From the NCBI RefSeq assembly GCF_002968335.2, contig NZ_CP134398.1, forward strand, positions 5,146,001 through 5,210,000: a stretch of 64,000 nt of DNA. Reading direction: 5' to 3'. Positions 52,573 to 61,507 of this stretch are shown here, in pieces (the stretch's first letter is position 1; each line of letters opens with the position of its first letter). The notes under the pieces are model-generated. The model ran no database searches. It had not been told where the DNA came from and worked only from the letters and a program-made list of their open reading frames with translations. Made by a program: the position numbers and the translations under genes. Source of the stretch: Mycobacterium sp. ITM-2016-00316 (GTDB lineage: Bacteria > Actinomycetota > Actinomycetes > Mycobacteriales > Mycobacteriaceae).

Positions 52573-53073
52573 TCAGGCGTATCCGAGCGCGAGGTTCTCG
52601 GCGCTGATCCGGACGCGCAATACCGCCGCGTTGGCGATGGTGAACACGATGGCGGTCAGCCACGCCGAATGCACCAGCGGCAGGGCGGCGACTTCCACGG
52701 CGACCGCGGTGTAGTTGGGATGATGTATCCAGCGGTAGGGACCGCTGCGAACCAGTTCGGCGCCGGGCACGATGATGAGCCTCGGATTCCAGTGCTTGCC
52801 GAGCGTGGCGACACACCACCAGCGGACGACGGTGCTGGCAGCCACCACGGCAACCATCGGCCATCCCAGTGCGGGGATGAACGGACGGTGCGCGAAAGCG
52901 ACTTCGGCTATGCAGGACAGCAGCAGCGCGCTGTGCATCGCCACCATCACCGGGTAGTGACCCTGACCGAACTCCCGGCCCCCACGGGCGAAGGACCAGT
53001 TGGCGTTTCTGCGCGAAACCGCCAGCTCGACCAGCCGCTCGAGACCGATCAGCACAATGAACAGGTAGTACAT
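52573..53073 (-). CDS. ICMT-like (isoprenylcysteine carboxyl methyltransferase family) membrane methyltransferase
   Basis: A 166-residue membrane protein with about four helices and the C-terminal ICMT/PEMT signature VRSGPYRWIHHPNYTAV plus a buried RVRISAENLAL. In streptomycetes an ICMT-like enzyme (SrsB) O-methylates alkylresorcinols made by a type III PKS. Here it starts ten bases after the type III PKS stop, so the pair is probably an operon producing a methylated phenolic lipid. Confidence 0.85.
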   Translation of the reverse strand: MYYLFIVLIGLERLVELAVSRRNANWSFARGGREFGQGHYPVMVAMHSALLLSCIAEVAFAHRPFIPALGWPMVAVVAASTVVRWWCVATLGKHWNPRLIIVPGAELVRSGPYRWIHHPNYTAVAVEVAALPLVHSAWLTAIVFTIANAAVLRVRISAENLALGYA

Positions 53074-53083
53074 CGCCGGCCGC

Positions 53084-54205
53084 CTACCAGCCCAGCAACA
53101 CAAGCTCGAAGCTGAATCCGGGACCCATGGCCAGCAGCAGGCCCGTCGATCCCCGGTCCGGCGGCTCGGTCAGTGTGCGGTCGAGCACGTCCAGCACGGA
53201 CGCCGACGAGATATTGCCGTTGTCCCGCATGGACTCCCAACTGTGCCGGAACTCGACGGACGGAACGTCCAGCGCCTCCGACACCGCGTCGAGCACCTTG
53301 GGTCCGCCGGGGTGACACACCCAGGTGGACACGTCGGCGGTCGTCAGGCCGTGGTCGGACAAGAAGTCGGTGACCTCGGCACCCAGGTGATCCGAGGCCA
53401 TCCGCGGAACGTCGCGCGACATCACCAGCTGAAATCCGCTCGCGCTGACATTCCAGCCCATCACGTCGACGGTGTCGGGGAACAGTCTGCTGCGGGTGGC
53501 CAGCACCCGCGGCCTGCCGATCAGGTTGGGCCCGGCCGGCGTTCGATTGGCGCCGGTTGCCACGACGGCACCGGCGCCGTCACCGAACAGGCACAGTCCG
53601 ATCAGCGCCGGGATGGACGTGTCGTCACGTTGCAGGGTCAGCGAACACAGTTCCACCGACAGCAGCAGCGCCACATGGTCGGGGAAACCGCGAAGGTAAT
53701 CGTGCATCCGGGCCAGGCCGGCGGCACCGCCTACACAACCCAGGCCGAACAGCGGGAGCCGCTTCACGTCGGGCCGCAACCCCAGCCGGGAGAAGATCCG
53801 GGCGTCGATCGTCGGAACGGCGACGCCCGTGCTCGACACCGCGATCACGGCATCCACGTCCTCCGGCCGCAGATGGGCGTCGTCCAGCGCTGTGCGTGCG
53901 GCACGCTCACCGAGTTCCGTCGCGACCTGCAGGTAGGCCTCGTTCGCCTCGGTGAAGCCCGATAGCGTCGCGTAGCGATCCAGCGGCAGGGCGAGGCTGC
54001 GGGTCGCGACCCCGCTGGTGCTTGCGAACCTGGTGAATGCCGGGTCGATGATCGTGCCGAGTTCGCGGACGACCTCGTCCTGCGAATACCGGTGCGGCGT
54101 CATTGCCACCCCGGTGCCTGCGATGTGCGGGGCGCCCGGACGCGGGCTGCCGAGCGTGTTGATGAATGGGGTTTCCGATGTATCTGTCATGCCCGTTGAA
54201 CGCAT
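53084..54205 (-). CDS. Type III polyketide synthase
   Basis: A 373-residue chalcone-synthase-fold enzyme. The catalytic triad is visible: Cys157 in GLGCVGGAAG, His298 in CHPGGPK and Asn331 in RDNGNISSAS. Mycobacterial relatives (Pks10/Pks11/Pks18 type) condense long-chain acyl-CoA with malonyl-CoA to alkylpyrones or alkylresorcinols. MRSTG (54205) or MTDTS (54190) may be the start. Upstream 54206-54428 is strikingly AT-rich. Confidence 0.92.
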   Translation of the reverse strand: MRSTGMTDTSETPFINTLGSPRPGAPHIAGTGVAMTPHRYSQDEVVRELGTIIDPAFTRFASTSGVATRSLALPLDRYATLSGFTEANEAYLQVATELGERAARTALDDAHLRPEDVDAVIAVSSTGVAVPTIDARIFSRLGLRPDVKRLPLFGLGCVGGAAGLARMHDYLRGFPDHVALLLSVELCSLTLQRDDTSIPALIGLCLFGDGAGAVVATGANRTPAGPNLIGRPRVLATRSRLFPDTVDVMGWNVSASGFQLVMSRDVPRMASDHLGAEVTDFLSDHGLTTADVSTWVCHPGGPKVLDAVSEALDVPSVEFRHSWESMRDNGNISSASVLDVLDRTLTEPPDRGSTGLLLAMGPGFSFELVLLGW

Positions 54206-54428
54206 GACGACACCGAATCAGTTCATCGGAATCGCCATTTGTGAAATACCGCTCTAATTCACTTTCTTTTCACAAATGCGCGCTATAACCGCATGTCAGG
54301 CCGCTTTTTCTGGCAAATTACACAGGCCCGATATTCATTTTTCCGGCACTTCCCAGGAATAGTGAGATATCTGTCTGCCGCTTATCTATTCGCTGATGAT
54401 CTGCTGATACCCGCCGCGGCGGCTGACT
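54206..54428. other. AT-rich intergenic region
   Basis: Non-coding gap between the type III PKS (start 54205, minus) and hsaF (end 54429, minus). Counted over 54241-54420 it is about 48 percent G+C, well below the flanking genes. No gene is apparent; it probably carries the PKS promoter, and no clear palindrome or hairpin is seen. Confidence 0.6.
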
Positions 54429-55487
54429 CTATGTTGTGGCGGCGGCCTCTTGTTCGCGTTTGATCTCCAGGGCGATGTCGATGAGTTGGTCTTCCTGGCC
54501 GCCGATCAGTTTGCGTTGCCCGGCGCGGTGCAACAGCTGATGCGCCGGCACACCGTAGCGCTCGGACTGGCGGATGGCGTGCTTGAGGAAACTGGAATAC
54601 ACCCCCGAATACCCCATGATCAGCGCGTTACGGTCCAACAGGCATTCCGCGGGCATCGCCGGGGCCACGACCTCTTCGGCGGCATCGGCGATCTCGAAGA
54701 AATCGATACCGGTCTTCACCCCGATCTTGTCGAACACCCCGATCATCGCCTCCACCGGCGCATTACCCGCACCAGCACCGAACCGGCGGGTACTGCCGTC
54801 GATCTGCTTGGCACCCGCACGCACCGCCTCGATGCTGTTGGCCACCCCCAGCCCCAGATTCTCGTGCCCGTGAAAACCGACCTGGGCGTCATCACCGAGC
54901 TCGGCGACCAGCGCGGCCACCCGATCGGCGACCTGATCGAGCACCAACGCACCCGCCGAATCCACCACATACACGCACTGACAACCCGCATCGGCCATGA
55001 TCCGAGCCTGCGCGGCCAGCTTCTCCGGAGAAATGGTGTGACTCATCATCAAGAACCCGACCGTCTCCAACCCGAGCTCACGGGCCAACCCGAAATGCTG
55101 GATCGACACATCGGCCTCAGTGCAATGCGTGGCGATCCGGCAGATCTCACCACCATTGTTCTGCGCCTCCTTGATGTCCTCCTTGGTGCCCACACCGGGC
55201 AGCATCAAAAAGGCGATCTTGGCGTTCGTGGCGGTCTCGGCGGCGAGCTTGATCAGTTCCTGCTCAGGAGTTTTCGAGAAGCCGTAGTTGAAGCTCGATC
55301 CACCCAGCCCGTCACCATGGGTCACCTCGATGACCGGAACACCGGCACTGTCGAGCGCGGCGACGATGGCGCGGACCTCGTCGGTGCTGAACTGGTGGCG
55401 CTTGTGATGGGACCCGTCCCGCAACGACGTGTCGGTCATCCGGACATCCCACACCGGGTTGAAGAAGATCTCGCCTGTGCCACTCAT
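54429..55487 (-). CDS. hsaF: HsaF, 4-hydroxy-2-oxovalerate-type aldolase
   Basis: A 352-residue DRE-TIM aldolase: [17 protein letters not shown] (metal/substrate loop, about 17-33), [10 protein letters not shown] and the metal-binding [15 protein letters not shown]. HsaF cleaves 4-hydroxy-2-oxohexanoate from rings A/B to pyruvate and propanal, which HsaG converts to propanoyl-CoA by channelling. Its start overlaps the hsaG stop by four bases. Confidence 0.95.
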   Translation of the reverse strand: MSGTGEIFFNPVWDVRMTDTSLRDGSHHKRHQFSTDEVRAIVAALDSAGVPVIEVTHGDGLGGSSFNYGFSKTPEQELIKLAAETATNAKIAFLMLPGVGTKEDIKEAQNNGGEICRIATHCTEADVSIQHFGLARELGLETVGFLMMSHTISPEKLAAQARIMADAGCQCVYVVDSAGALVLDQVADRVAALVAELGDDAQVGFHGHENLGLGVANSIEAVRAGAKQIDGSTRRFGAGAGNAPVEAMIGVFDKIGVKTGIDFFEIADAAEEVVAPAMPAECLLDRNALIMGYSGVYSSFLKHAIRQSERYGVPAHQLLHRAGQRKLIGGQEDQLIDIALEIKREQEAAATT

Positions 55488-56395
55488 GCCTGTGCTCCCG
55501 TCGAGACGCGTTCCTTGGCGATCTCCTCGCCCACCTTGGTGGCCGCCGCGGTCATGATGTCCAAATTCCCCGCATAGGGCGGCAGGTAATCCCCGGCGCC
55601 CTCCACCTCGACAAACGTGGTCACCAGATGATTGCCCCCGTTGAACACCGTCGGCTCATCGAACTGCGGCTCGTTGAGCAACCGGTAACCAGGCACATAG
55701 GTCTGCACCTCGGCCACGACCTCCTTGATCGACGCGGTGATCGCATCATGATCGGCGTCCTCGGGGATCGCGCAGAAAATGGTGTCGCGCATGATCATCG
55801 GCGGATCCGCCGGATTCAAAATGATGATCGCCTTACCCGAGCGCGCCCCACCGATATCACGCACACCCGCACTGGTGGTCTTGGTGAACTCATCGATATT
55901 GGCCCGCGTCCCCGGACCCGCCGACGCCGAGGACACCGACGCCACGATCTCGGCATAGGACACATCCACCACCCGAGACACCGCATACACCATCGGGATG
56001 GTCGCCTGCCCACCACAGGTCACCATGTTCACATTCGGCGCATCCAGATGCGCCCGCAGATTCGCCGGTGGAATCACCCCCGGCCCGACCGCCGCCGGAG
56101 TCAGATCGATCGCGGTGATCCCCGCCTCGGCATACCGCGGCGCGGCATCACGGTGCACATAGGCACTGGTCGCCTCGAACACGATATCGGGACGCTCCGA
56201 CTGGCCCAGCAGCCAATCCACCCCCTCATGGGAGATCTCCAACCCAAGCTTGCGGGCACGGGCCAGACCCTCAGAAGCCGGATCGATCCCGATCATCCAA
56301 CGCGGCTCCAGCCACTCCGAACGCAACAACTTGTACAGCAGATCGGTGCTGATATTGCCCGACCCCACAATCGCAACACTCAACTTCTCAGCCAT
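55484..56395 (-). CDS. hsaG: HsaG, acylating propanal/acetaldehyde dehydrogenase
   Basis: A 303-residue dehydrogenase with the N-terminal NAD site [18 protein letters not shown] and the catalytic cysteine in [17 protein letters not shown]. It converts the aldehyde from HsaF to its acyl-CoA and forms a complex with it. It lies between hsaE (nine bases upstream) and hsaF. Confidence 0.95.
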   Translation of the reverse strand: MAEKLSVAIVGSGNISTDLLYKLLRSEWLEPRWMIGIDPASEGLARARKLGLEISHEGVDWLLGQSERPDIVFEATSAYVHRDAAPRYAEAGITAIDLTPAAVGPGVIPPANLRAHLDAPNVNMVTCGGQATIPMVYAVSRVVDVSYAEIVASVSSASAGPGTRANIDEFTKTTSAGVRDIGGARSGKAIIILNPADPPMIMRDTIFCAIPEDADHDAITASIKEVVAEVQTYVPGYRLLNEPQFDEPTVFNGGNHLVTTFVEVEGAGDYLPPYAGNLDIMTAAATKVGEEIAKERVSTGAQA

Positions 56396-56404
56396 ATGCG
56401 GCTC

Positions 56405-57190
56405 CTATTCGAAAGAAAGACGAACTGAACCTAGCCCGTCGAAATCTGCTACGAAATCGTCACCGGGACGAGCATCTATCGCACGCATGCATGCACCCGG
56501 CAACACGATGTCTCCCGCCTTCAGGCGAACCCCGAACTGATCGACCTTGCGCGCCAACCACGCCACCGAGGTGACCGGGTTGCCCAGTACGGCGTCACTG
56601 CGACCTTCGGCGACCACCTCACCGTTGCGTTTAAGCACAGCGCTGATGTTTTTGATGTCAATGTCCTTGGGCGACACTCGTTCCGGGCCCAGCACCCAAC
56701 CCGCAGACGACGCGTTGTCGGCGATCGTGTCGCACAGCTTGATCTTCCAGTCGGTGATCCGGGTATCGATCAGCTCGATCGACGGTGCGAACGCCGCCGT
56801 GGCGGCCAGCACATCGTCCTCGGTGCACCCCGCCCCGGGCAGGTCATCGGCCAGGATGAACCCCACCTCGACCTCGACCCGCGGATACAGAAACCGGCCC
56901 GCGGCAACCGGTTTGTCCTCGAAGACCTCCATATCGGCGAGCAGATGACCGTAATCGGGCTCATCCACCCCCATCATCTTCTGCATCGCCTCCGAGGACA
57001 GACCCACCTTGTGCCCGATCACCCGCGCGCCCTCGGCAACACGCTGCCGGATGTTGATCAGCTGGATCTCGTAGGCATCGACGACGTCGATATCGGCATA
57101 CCGATCCGTCAACGGGGTCGTCGGCACCCGGCTACGCTCCGCCTCAGCCAGATCGGCAGCAAGCTCGTCACGGACCTCGACACTGAGCAT
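56405..57190 (-). CDS. hsaE: HsaE, 2-hydroxydienoate hydratase
   Basis: A 261-residue fumarylacetoacetate-hydrolase-fold hydratase (GHKVGLSSEAMQKMMGVDEPDYGHL, acidic metal-binding LYPRVEVEVGFIL). It hydrates 2-hydroxyhexa-2,4-dienoate from the cleaved A/B rings to the 4-hydroxy-2-oxo acid used by HsaF. First gene of hsaE-hsaG-hsaF, divergent from kstD. Confidence 0.94.
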   Translation of the reverse strand: MLSVEVRDELAADLAEAERSRVPTTPLTDRYADIDVVDAYEIQLINIRQRVAEGARVIGHKVGLSSEAMQKMMGVDEPDYGHLLADMEVFEDKPVAAGRFLYPRVEVEVGFILADDLPGAGCTEDDVLAATAAFAPSIELIDTRITDWKIKLCDTIADNASSAGWVLGPERVSPKDIDIKNISAVLKRNGEVVAEGRSDAVLGNPVTSVAWLARKVDQFGVRLKAGDIVLPGACMRAIDARPGDDFVADFDGLGSVRLSFE

Positions 57191-57270
57191 CTTGGTGAAT
57201 TCCCCTCATAATCTCTTTAAGCCCTCGACCGGCACAGTTGCGGGCCTGTTGTCGAAAGGCACTGCAATTC

Positions 57271-57284
57271 TATAACGTGTTCTA
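57271..57284. promoter_or_regulatory. KstR operator between hsaE and kstD
   Basis: TATAACGTGTTCTA fits the KstR palindrome and ends just before the kstD ATG (57286), 80 bases from the hsaE start (57190, minus). It overlaps the in-frame GTG at 57277. Confidence 0.85.
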
Positions 57285-57285
57285 C

Positions 57286-58968
57286 ATGACTGGACAGGAG
57301 TACGACGTCGTCGTGGTCGGTAGCGGCGCTGCCGGCATGGTCGCCGCCCTCACCGCTGCTCACCAGGGTCTCTCGACAGTAGTCGTCGAGAAGGCTCCGC
57401 ACTACGGTGGTTCCACTGCGCGGTCAGGTGGCGGCGTGTGGATCCCGAACAACGAGATCCTCAAGCGTGACGGGGTCAAGGACACCGCCGACGCGGCACG
57501 CCAGTACCTGCACGCCATCATCGGCGACGCGGTGCCGGCCGACAAGATCGACACCTACCTGGACCGCAGTCCGGAGATGCTGTCGTTCGTCCTCAAGAAC
57601 TCCCCACTCAAGCTGTGCTGGGTGCCCGGCTACTCCGACTACTACCCGGAGACACCGGGCGGTAAGGCGACCGGTCGCTCGGTGGAACCCAAACCGTTCA
57701 ACGCCAAGAAGCTCGGTGCCGACGAGAAGGGCCTCGAGCCGCCGTACGGCAAGGTGCCGATGAACATGGTGGTGCTGCAGCAGGACTATGTGCGGCTCAA
57801 CCAGCTCAAGCGCCACCCGCGAGGTGTGCTGCGCAGCATCAAGGTCGGCGTGCGCTCCGTCTGGGCCAACGCGACCGGCAAGAACCTGGTCGGCATGGGC
57901 CGGGCGCTGATCGCTCCGCTGCGCATCGGGCTGCAGAAGGCCGGCGTGCCGGTGCTACTCAACACCGCGCTCACCGATCTGTACGTCGAGGACGGCGTGG
58001 TGCGCGGGATCTATGTCCGTAACACCCAGGACCCCGAAAGCGCTGAGCCGACGCTGATCCGGGCCCGCAAGGGTGTGATCCTGGGTTCCGGCGGGTTCGA
58101 GCACAACGAACAGATGCGGGTGAAGTACCAACGCGCTCCGATCACCACCGAATGGACCGTGGGCGCTGCCGCCAACACCGGCGACGGCATCCTCGCCGCC
58201 GAAAAGCTCGGTGCCGCACTGGAGCTCATGGAGGACTCGTGGTGGGGCCCGACGGTCCCACTGGTCGACGCGCCGTGGTTCGCGCTGTCGGAGCGCAATT
58301 CGCCCGGGTCGATCATCGTCAACATGTCCGCCAAGCGGTTCATGAACGAGTCGATGCCCTATGTCGAGGCCTGCCACCACATGTACGGCGGCCAGTACGG
58401 GCAGGGCGAGGGCCCCGGCGAGAACGTGCCGGCCTGGCTGGTCTTCGACCAGCAGTACCGCGACCGCTACATCTTCGCGGGGCTGCAACCCGGACAACGC
58501 ATCCCGAAGAAGTGGTTGGAGTCCGGCGTCGTGGTCAAGGCTGCGACCCTGGCCGAGCTGGCGGAGAAGACCGGGCTGTCCGCGGAGGCGCTGGCCGCCA
58601 CCGTCGACCGCTTCAACGGGTTCGCACGCTCGGGCGTCGACGAGGACTTCCACCGCGGCGACAGCGCCTATGACCGCTACTACGGCGACCCCACCATCAA
58701 GCCCAACCCGAATCTGGGCGAGATCAAGCACGGCCCCTTCTACGCCGCGAAGATGGTGCCCGGCGATCTCGGCACCAAGGGCGGCATCCGCACCGACAAC
58801 GACGGGCGCGCGCTGCGTGACGACAACTCCGTGATCGAAGGGCTCTACGCCGCAGGTAATGTCAGCTCGCCGGTGATGGGCCACACCTATCCCGGCCCGG
58901 GCGGGACCATCGGGCCCGCCATGACCTTCGGATACCTGGCTGCGCTCGCGATTGCCGGAAAGGGCTGA
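57286..58968 (+). CDS. kstD: KstD, 3-ketosteroid delta1-dehydrogenase
   Basis: A 560-residue flavoenzyme: FAD-binding VVVVGSGAAGMVAAL at the N-terminus, the substrate-region tyrosine pair GYSDYYPE (about 118-125), and the C-terminal GLYAAGNVSSPVMGHTYPGPGGTIGPAM. It introduces the delta1 double bond in ring A, which with KshA opens ring B. ATG 57286 is selected; GTG 57277 (VFYMTG) is in frame but lies inside the KstR operator, so translation there would need a leader transcribed through it. Confidence 0.95.
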   Translation: MTGQEYDVVVVGSGAAGMVAALTAAHQGLSTVVVEKAPHYGGSTARSGGGVWIPNNEILKRDGVKDTADAARQYLHAIIGDAVPADKIDTYLDRSPEMLSFVLKNSPLKLCWVPGYSDYYPETPGGKATGRSVEPKPFNAKKLGADEKGLEPPYGKVPMNMVVLQQDYVRLNQLKRHPRGVLRSIKVGVRSVWANATGKNLVGMGRALIAPLRIGLQKAGVPVLLNTALTDLYVEDGVVRGIYVRNTQDPESAEPTLIRARKGVILGSGGFEHNEQMRVKYQRAPITTEWTVGAAANTGDGILAAEKLGAALELMEDSWWGPTVPLVDAPWFALSERNSPGSIIVNMSAKRFMNESMPYVEACHHMYGGQYGQGEGPGENVPAWLVFDQQYRDRYIFAGLQPGQRIPKKWLESGVVVKAATLAELAEKTGLSAEALAATVDRFNGFARSGVDEDFHRGDSAYDRYYGDPTIKPNPNLGEIKHGPFYAAKMVPGDLGTKGGIRTDNDGRALRDDNSVIEGLYAAGNVSSPVMGHTYPGPGGTIGPAMTFGYLAALAIAGKG

Positions 58969-58969
58969 T

Positions 58970-59833
58970 ATGCCGATCGATGTCGAAAAGGCGCTCGCCG
59001 CCGATCTGGAGCCCATCGAGTTCTCCTGGACCAGCAGCGATATCCAGCTGTACCACCTCGGACTCGGTGCCGGCGCCGACCCGATGGATGAGCGCGAGCT
59101 GCGTTACCTGACCGACAACACCCCGCAGGTGCTGCCCACGTTCGGCAATGTCGCGGTCAGCTTCCACATGACCGAGGCGCCGACGGTGCAGTTCCCCGGT
59201 ATCGACATCGAGTTGTCCAGGGTGCTGCACGCCAGCGAGGGCGTGACGGTCCCCGGGCCCATCCCGACCAGCGGCAAGGCCTGGTCCAAGCAGCGCTTCA
59301 CCGAGATCTGGGACAAGGGCAAGGCCGCCGTCATCGTCAGCGAATCCACCGTGACCGATGAGTCCGGCACGGTGCTGTGGACGACGAAGCGCTCCATCTT
59401 CGCCCGCGGCGAGGGCGGATTCGGCGGTGAGCGTGGGCCGTCCACCTCCGTCGAACTGCCCGCTCGCGCACCGGATGCCGAGATCGCCATCCCGACGCTG
59501 CCCCAGCAGGCTCTGCTGTACCGGCTGTGCGGGGACCGCAATCCGCTGCACTCCGATCCGGCCTTCGCCAAGGCCGCCGGATTCGATCGGCCGATCCTGC
59601 ACGGGCTGTGCACCTACGGCATCGGCGCCAAGGCCATCGTCGACCATTTCTTCGACGGCGATGTCCTGCAGGTCGGGACCTACGGCGCCCGGTTCGCCGG
59701 CACCGTCATCCCCGGCGAGACGTTGCAGGCCAACATCTGGCACCAGGACGGCAAGTACATCGGGACCCTCACCGCCCCCAGCCGGGACAACACCGTTGTG
59801 CTCTCCGGCGTGGAGCTGATTCCGGCCGGCTAG
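58970..59833 (+). CDS. hsd4B: Hsd4B, MaoC-type enoyl-CoA hydratase of the steroid side chain
   Basis: A 287-residue double hot-dog hydratase (2-enoyl-CoA hydratase 2). The C-terminal half has the hydratase motif YRLCGDRNPLHSDPAFAKAAGFDRPILHGLC (catalytic Asp and His in GDRNPLH). It resembles Rv3538, which hydrates the steroid side-chain enoyl-CoA. ATG 58970 lies one base after the kstD stop, so the two are probably one operon under the KstR operator at 57271. Confidence 0.91.
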   Translation: MPIDVEKALAADLEPIEFSWTSSDIQLYHLGLGAGADPMDERELRYLTDNTPQVLPTFGNVAVSFHMTEAPTVQFPGIDIELSRVLHASEGVTVPGPIPTSGKAWSKQRFTEIWDKGKAAVIVSESTVTDESGTVLWTTKRSIFARGEGGFGGERGPSTSVELPARAPDAEIAIPTLPQQALLYRLCGDRNPLHSDPAFAKAAGFDRPILHGLCTYGIGAKAIVDHFFDGDVLQVGTYGARFAGTVIPGETLQANIWHQDGKYIGTLTAPSRDNTVVLSGVELIPAG

Positions 59834-59978
59834 ATCCCACCCGTGGAAGCGGTGATCCCGCACCGCGGCCCGGGCCGTCCGAAGTGCTGTTGCCCAGGTC
59901 CGTTGGCGGTACGCTTGCTGCGGATCTGGACACGCCGACCGGGCGATGCGGTATCCGAGCCACGGGAGGCGGTGCCTT

Positions 59979-60731
59979 GTGCCCTCCCCTCCCGGCCCCG
60001 GCCCCGCCGACCGGACCGACATCCGGGCCCGCTTCCTCGTCGTTGTGGGTCAGACACCGACCGACCTGCAGGGCGCCGAGCAACTGTGCACCGCCTGTCT
60101 GGCGACACTCCCGGTGCAACGGGTTGGCATCTCTGTCATATCCGGCGACGAGGGACACGAATTCCTTTGCGCAAGTGACGATGTCGCGGAACGGATGGAG
60201 TGGGCTCAGATCTCCTTGGGCGAAGGGCCCGCCGTGGCGGCCTTCACGACCGGAGGCCCGGTCTCCACACCGGATGCGGCGATGCCAGACACCCGGTGGC
60301 CCCTTCTCGCCCGGGAACCGGAGGCGGCCGACGCGGGTGCCGTCTACGCGCTACCGCTACAGCTCGGGGCGATCCGGGTCGGGGTCCTCAGCCTTTACCT
60401 GGAACCCGGAGCCCGGCTGAGCGCACAGGATTTCGGCGATGCCATCGCGGTCGCGGATCTCATCACGTCGCTGCTGCTCGCATCGGGCACCACCGACGAG
60501 GCGGATGCACTCGATCATTGGTGGGTCCAACCGCAGTCTTCGCGGGAGATCCATCAGGCCACCGGAATGGTGGTCGCGCAACTGGGTGTGAGTGCCCGCG
60601 ACGCGTACGCGCTGTTGCAGGGGTATGCCTTCGCCCGGGGCCGCGGGCTCGATGAGGTGGCAGCCGAGGTGGTGCACCACCGCCTGCGCATCGACGTGGA
60701 TCCAGAGGATGACCAGGCCCCGGCGTCATGA
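59979..60731 (+). CDS. GAF-ANTAR regulatory protein 1
   Basis: A 250-residue protein with an N-terminal GAF-like sensory domain (about 15-160) and a C-terminal ANTAR three-helix domain containing IHQATGMVVAQLGVSARDAYALLQGYAFARGRGL. ANTAR domains bind paired hairpins in mRNA to prevent termination; mycobacterial ANTAR regulators have reported lipid-metabolism targets. GTG 59979 is preferred because CGGGAGG precedes it. Its stop overlaps the ATG of the second GAF-ANTAR gene. Confidence 0.85.
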   Translation: MPSPPGPGPADRTDIRARFLVVVGQTPTDLQGAEQLCTACLATLPVQRVGISVISGDEGHEFLCASDDVAERMEWAQISLGEGPAVAAFTTGGPVSTPDAAMPDTRWPLLAREPEAADAGAVYALPLQLGAIRVGVLSLYLEPGARLSAQDFGDAIAVADLITSLLLASGTTDEADALDHWWVQPQSSREIHQATGMVVAQLGVSARDAYALLQGYAFARGRGLDEVAAEVVHHRLRIDVDPEDDQAPAS

Positions 60732-61507
60732 CCAGACCGAATGAACACCGGGCCACGTCGTGGCAGAATGCCGTAGGGGGAAAAATGGACCGTTACGAAG
60801 GTTTGGCCCGCGCGTTCGTGGGATTGGCGGACACGCTGGTCGCGGATTTCGACGTGGTCGAGCTGGCCCAGCAGCTGGTGGAGAACGCCATGACGCTGCT
60901 TCCGATCGACGCCGCGGGGATCGTCCTCGCCGATGTGCACGGCAGGTTTCAGGTGCTGGCTTCCAACAGCGAACAGACGCGCTTGCTGGAGCTGTTCCAG
61001 ATTCAGCATGACAACGGCCCGTGCCTGCTCTCCTACCGCACCGGCGAGCAGGTGGTCGTCGAGGACCTGCGGATCAGCATCGACCGCTGGCCGGAGTTCG
61101 CCGCGCGGGCCATCGAATACGGTTTCCTGTCGGTTCACGCGCTGCCGCTACGCTTGCGCAACGATCGCGTGGGCGCGTTGAACCTGTTTCGCTTCGAGTC
61201 GGGCAAGATGTCCGATGCCGATATCGCGATCGGCCAGGCGCTCGCCGACGTGGCGACGATCGGGATCGTCCATCAACGCGTCGCGCTGCAGTCCGATGTC
61301 CTCAATCAGCAACTGCAAACCGCGCTGAACACGCGGACGGTCATCGAGCAGGCCAAGGGAGTTCTCGCTGAGCGCGGCGGTGTCGACATGGACGCGGCAT
61401 TCCGTCTGTTGCGCGGATACGCCAGACGCAACAACAGGCGACTCGCCGAGCTCGCACGATCAGTCGTCGACGGCGCCGATACCGCGGAGATCCTGAACCC
61501 GAGCTGA
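60728..61507 (+). CDS. GAF-ANTAR regulatory protein 2
   Basis: A 259-residue protein with a GAF domain (about 25-180, ending DVATIGIVHQRV) and a C-terminal ANTAR domain (VIEQAKGVLAERGGVDMDAAFRLLRGYARRNNRRLAELA). ATG 60728 overlaps the previous stop (ATGA); a second ATG at 60785 behind AGGGGG is also possible. The two adjacent proteins probably form a pair that senses a signal and acts on RNA. Its last 48 bases overlap the convergent glycosyltransferase. Confidence 0.87.
   Translation: MTRPNEHRATSWQNAVGGKMDRYEGLARAFVGLADTLVADFDVVELAQQLVENAMTLLPIDAAGIVLADVHGRFQVLASNSEQTRLLELFQIQHDNGPCLLSYRTGEQVVVEDLRISIDRWPEFAARAIEYGFLSVHALPLRLRNDRVGALNLFRFESGKMSDADIAIGQALADVATIGIVHQRVALQSDVLNQQLQTALNTRTVIEQAKGVLAERGGVDMDAAFRLLRGYARRNNRRLAELARSVVDGADTAEILNPS

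Noticed and set aside
54429..56395. Possible recent transfer of hsaF-hsaG suggested by a somewhat different local sequence texture
   Set aside because: The genes, their order and the divergent KstR operator match the conserved regulon, and no comparison of codon usage was made.
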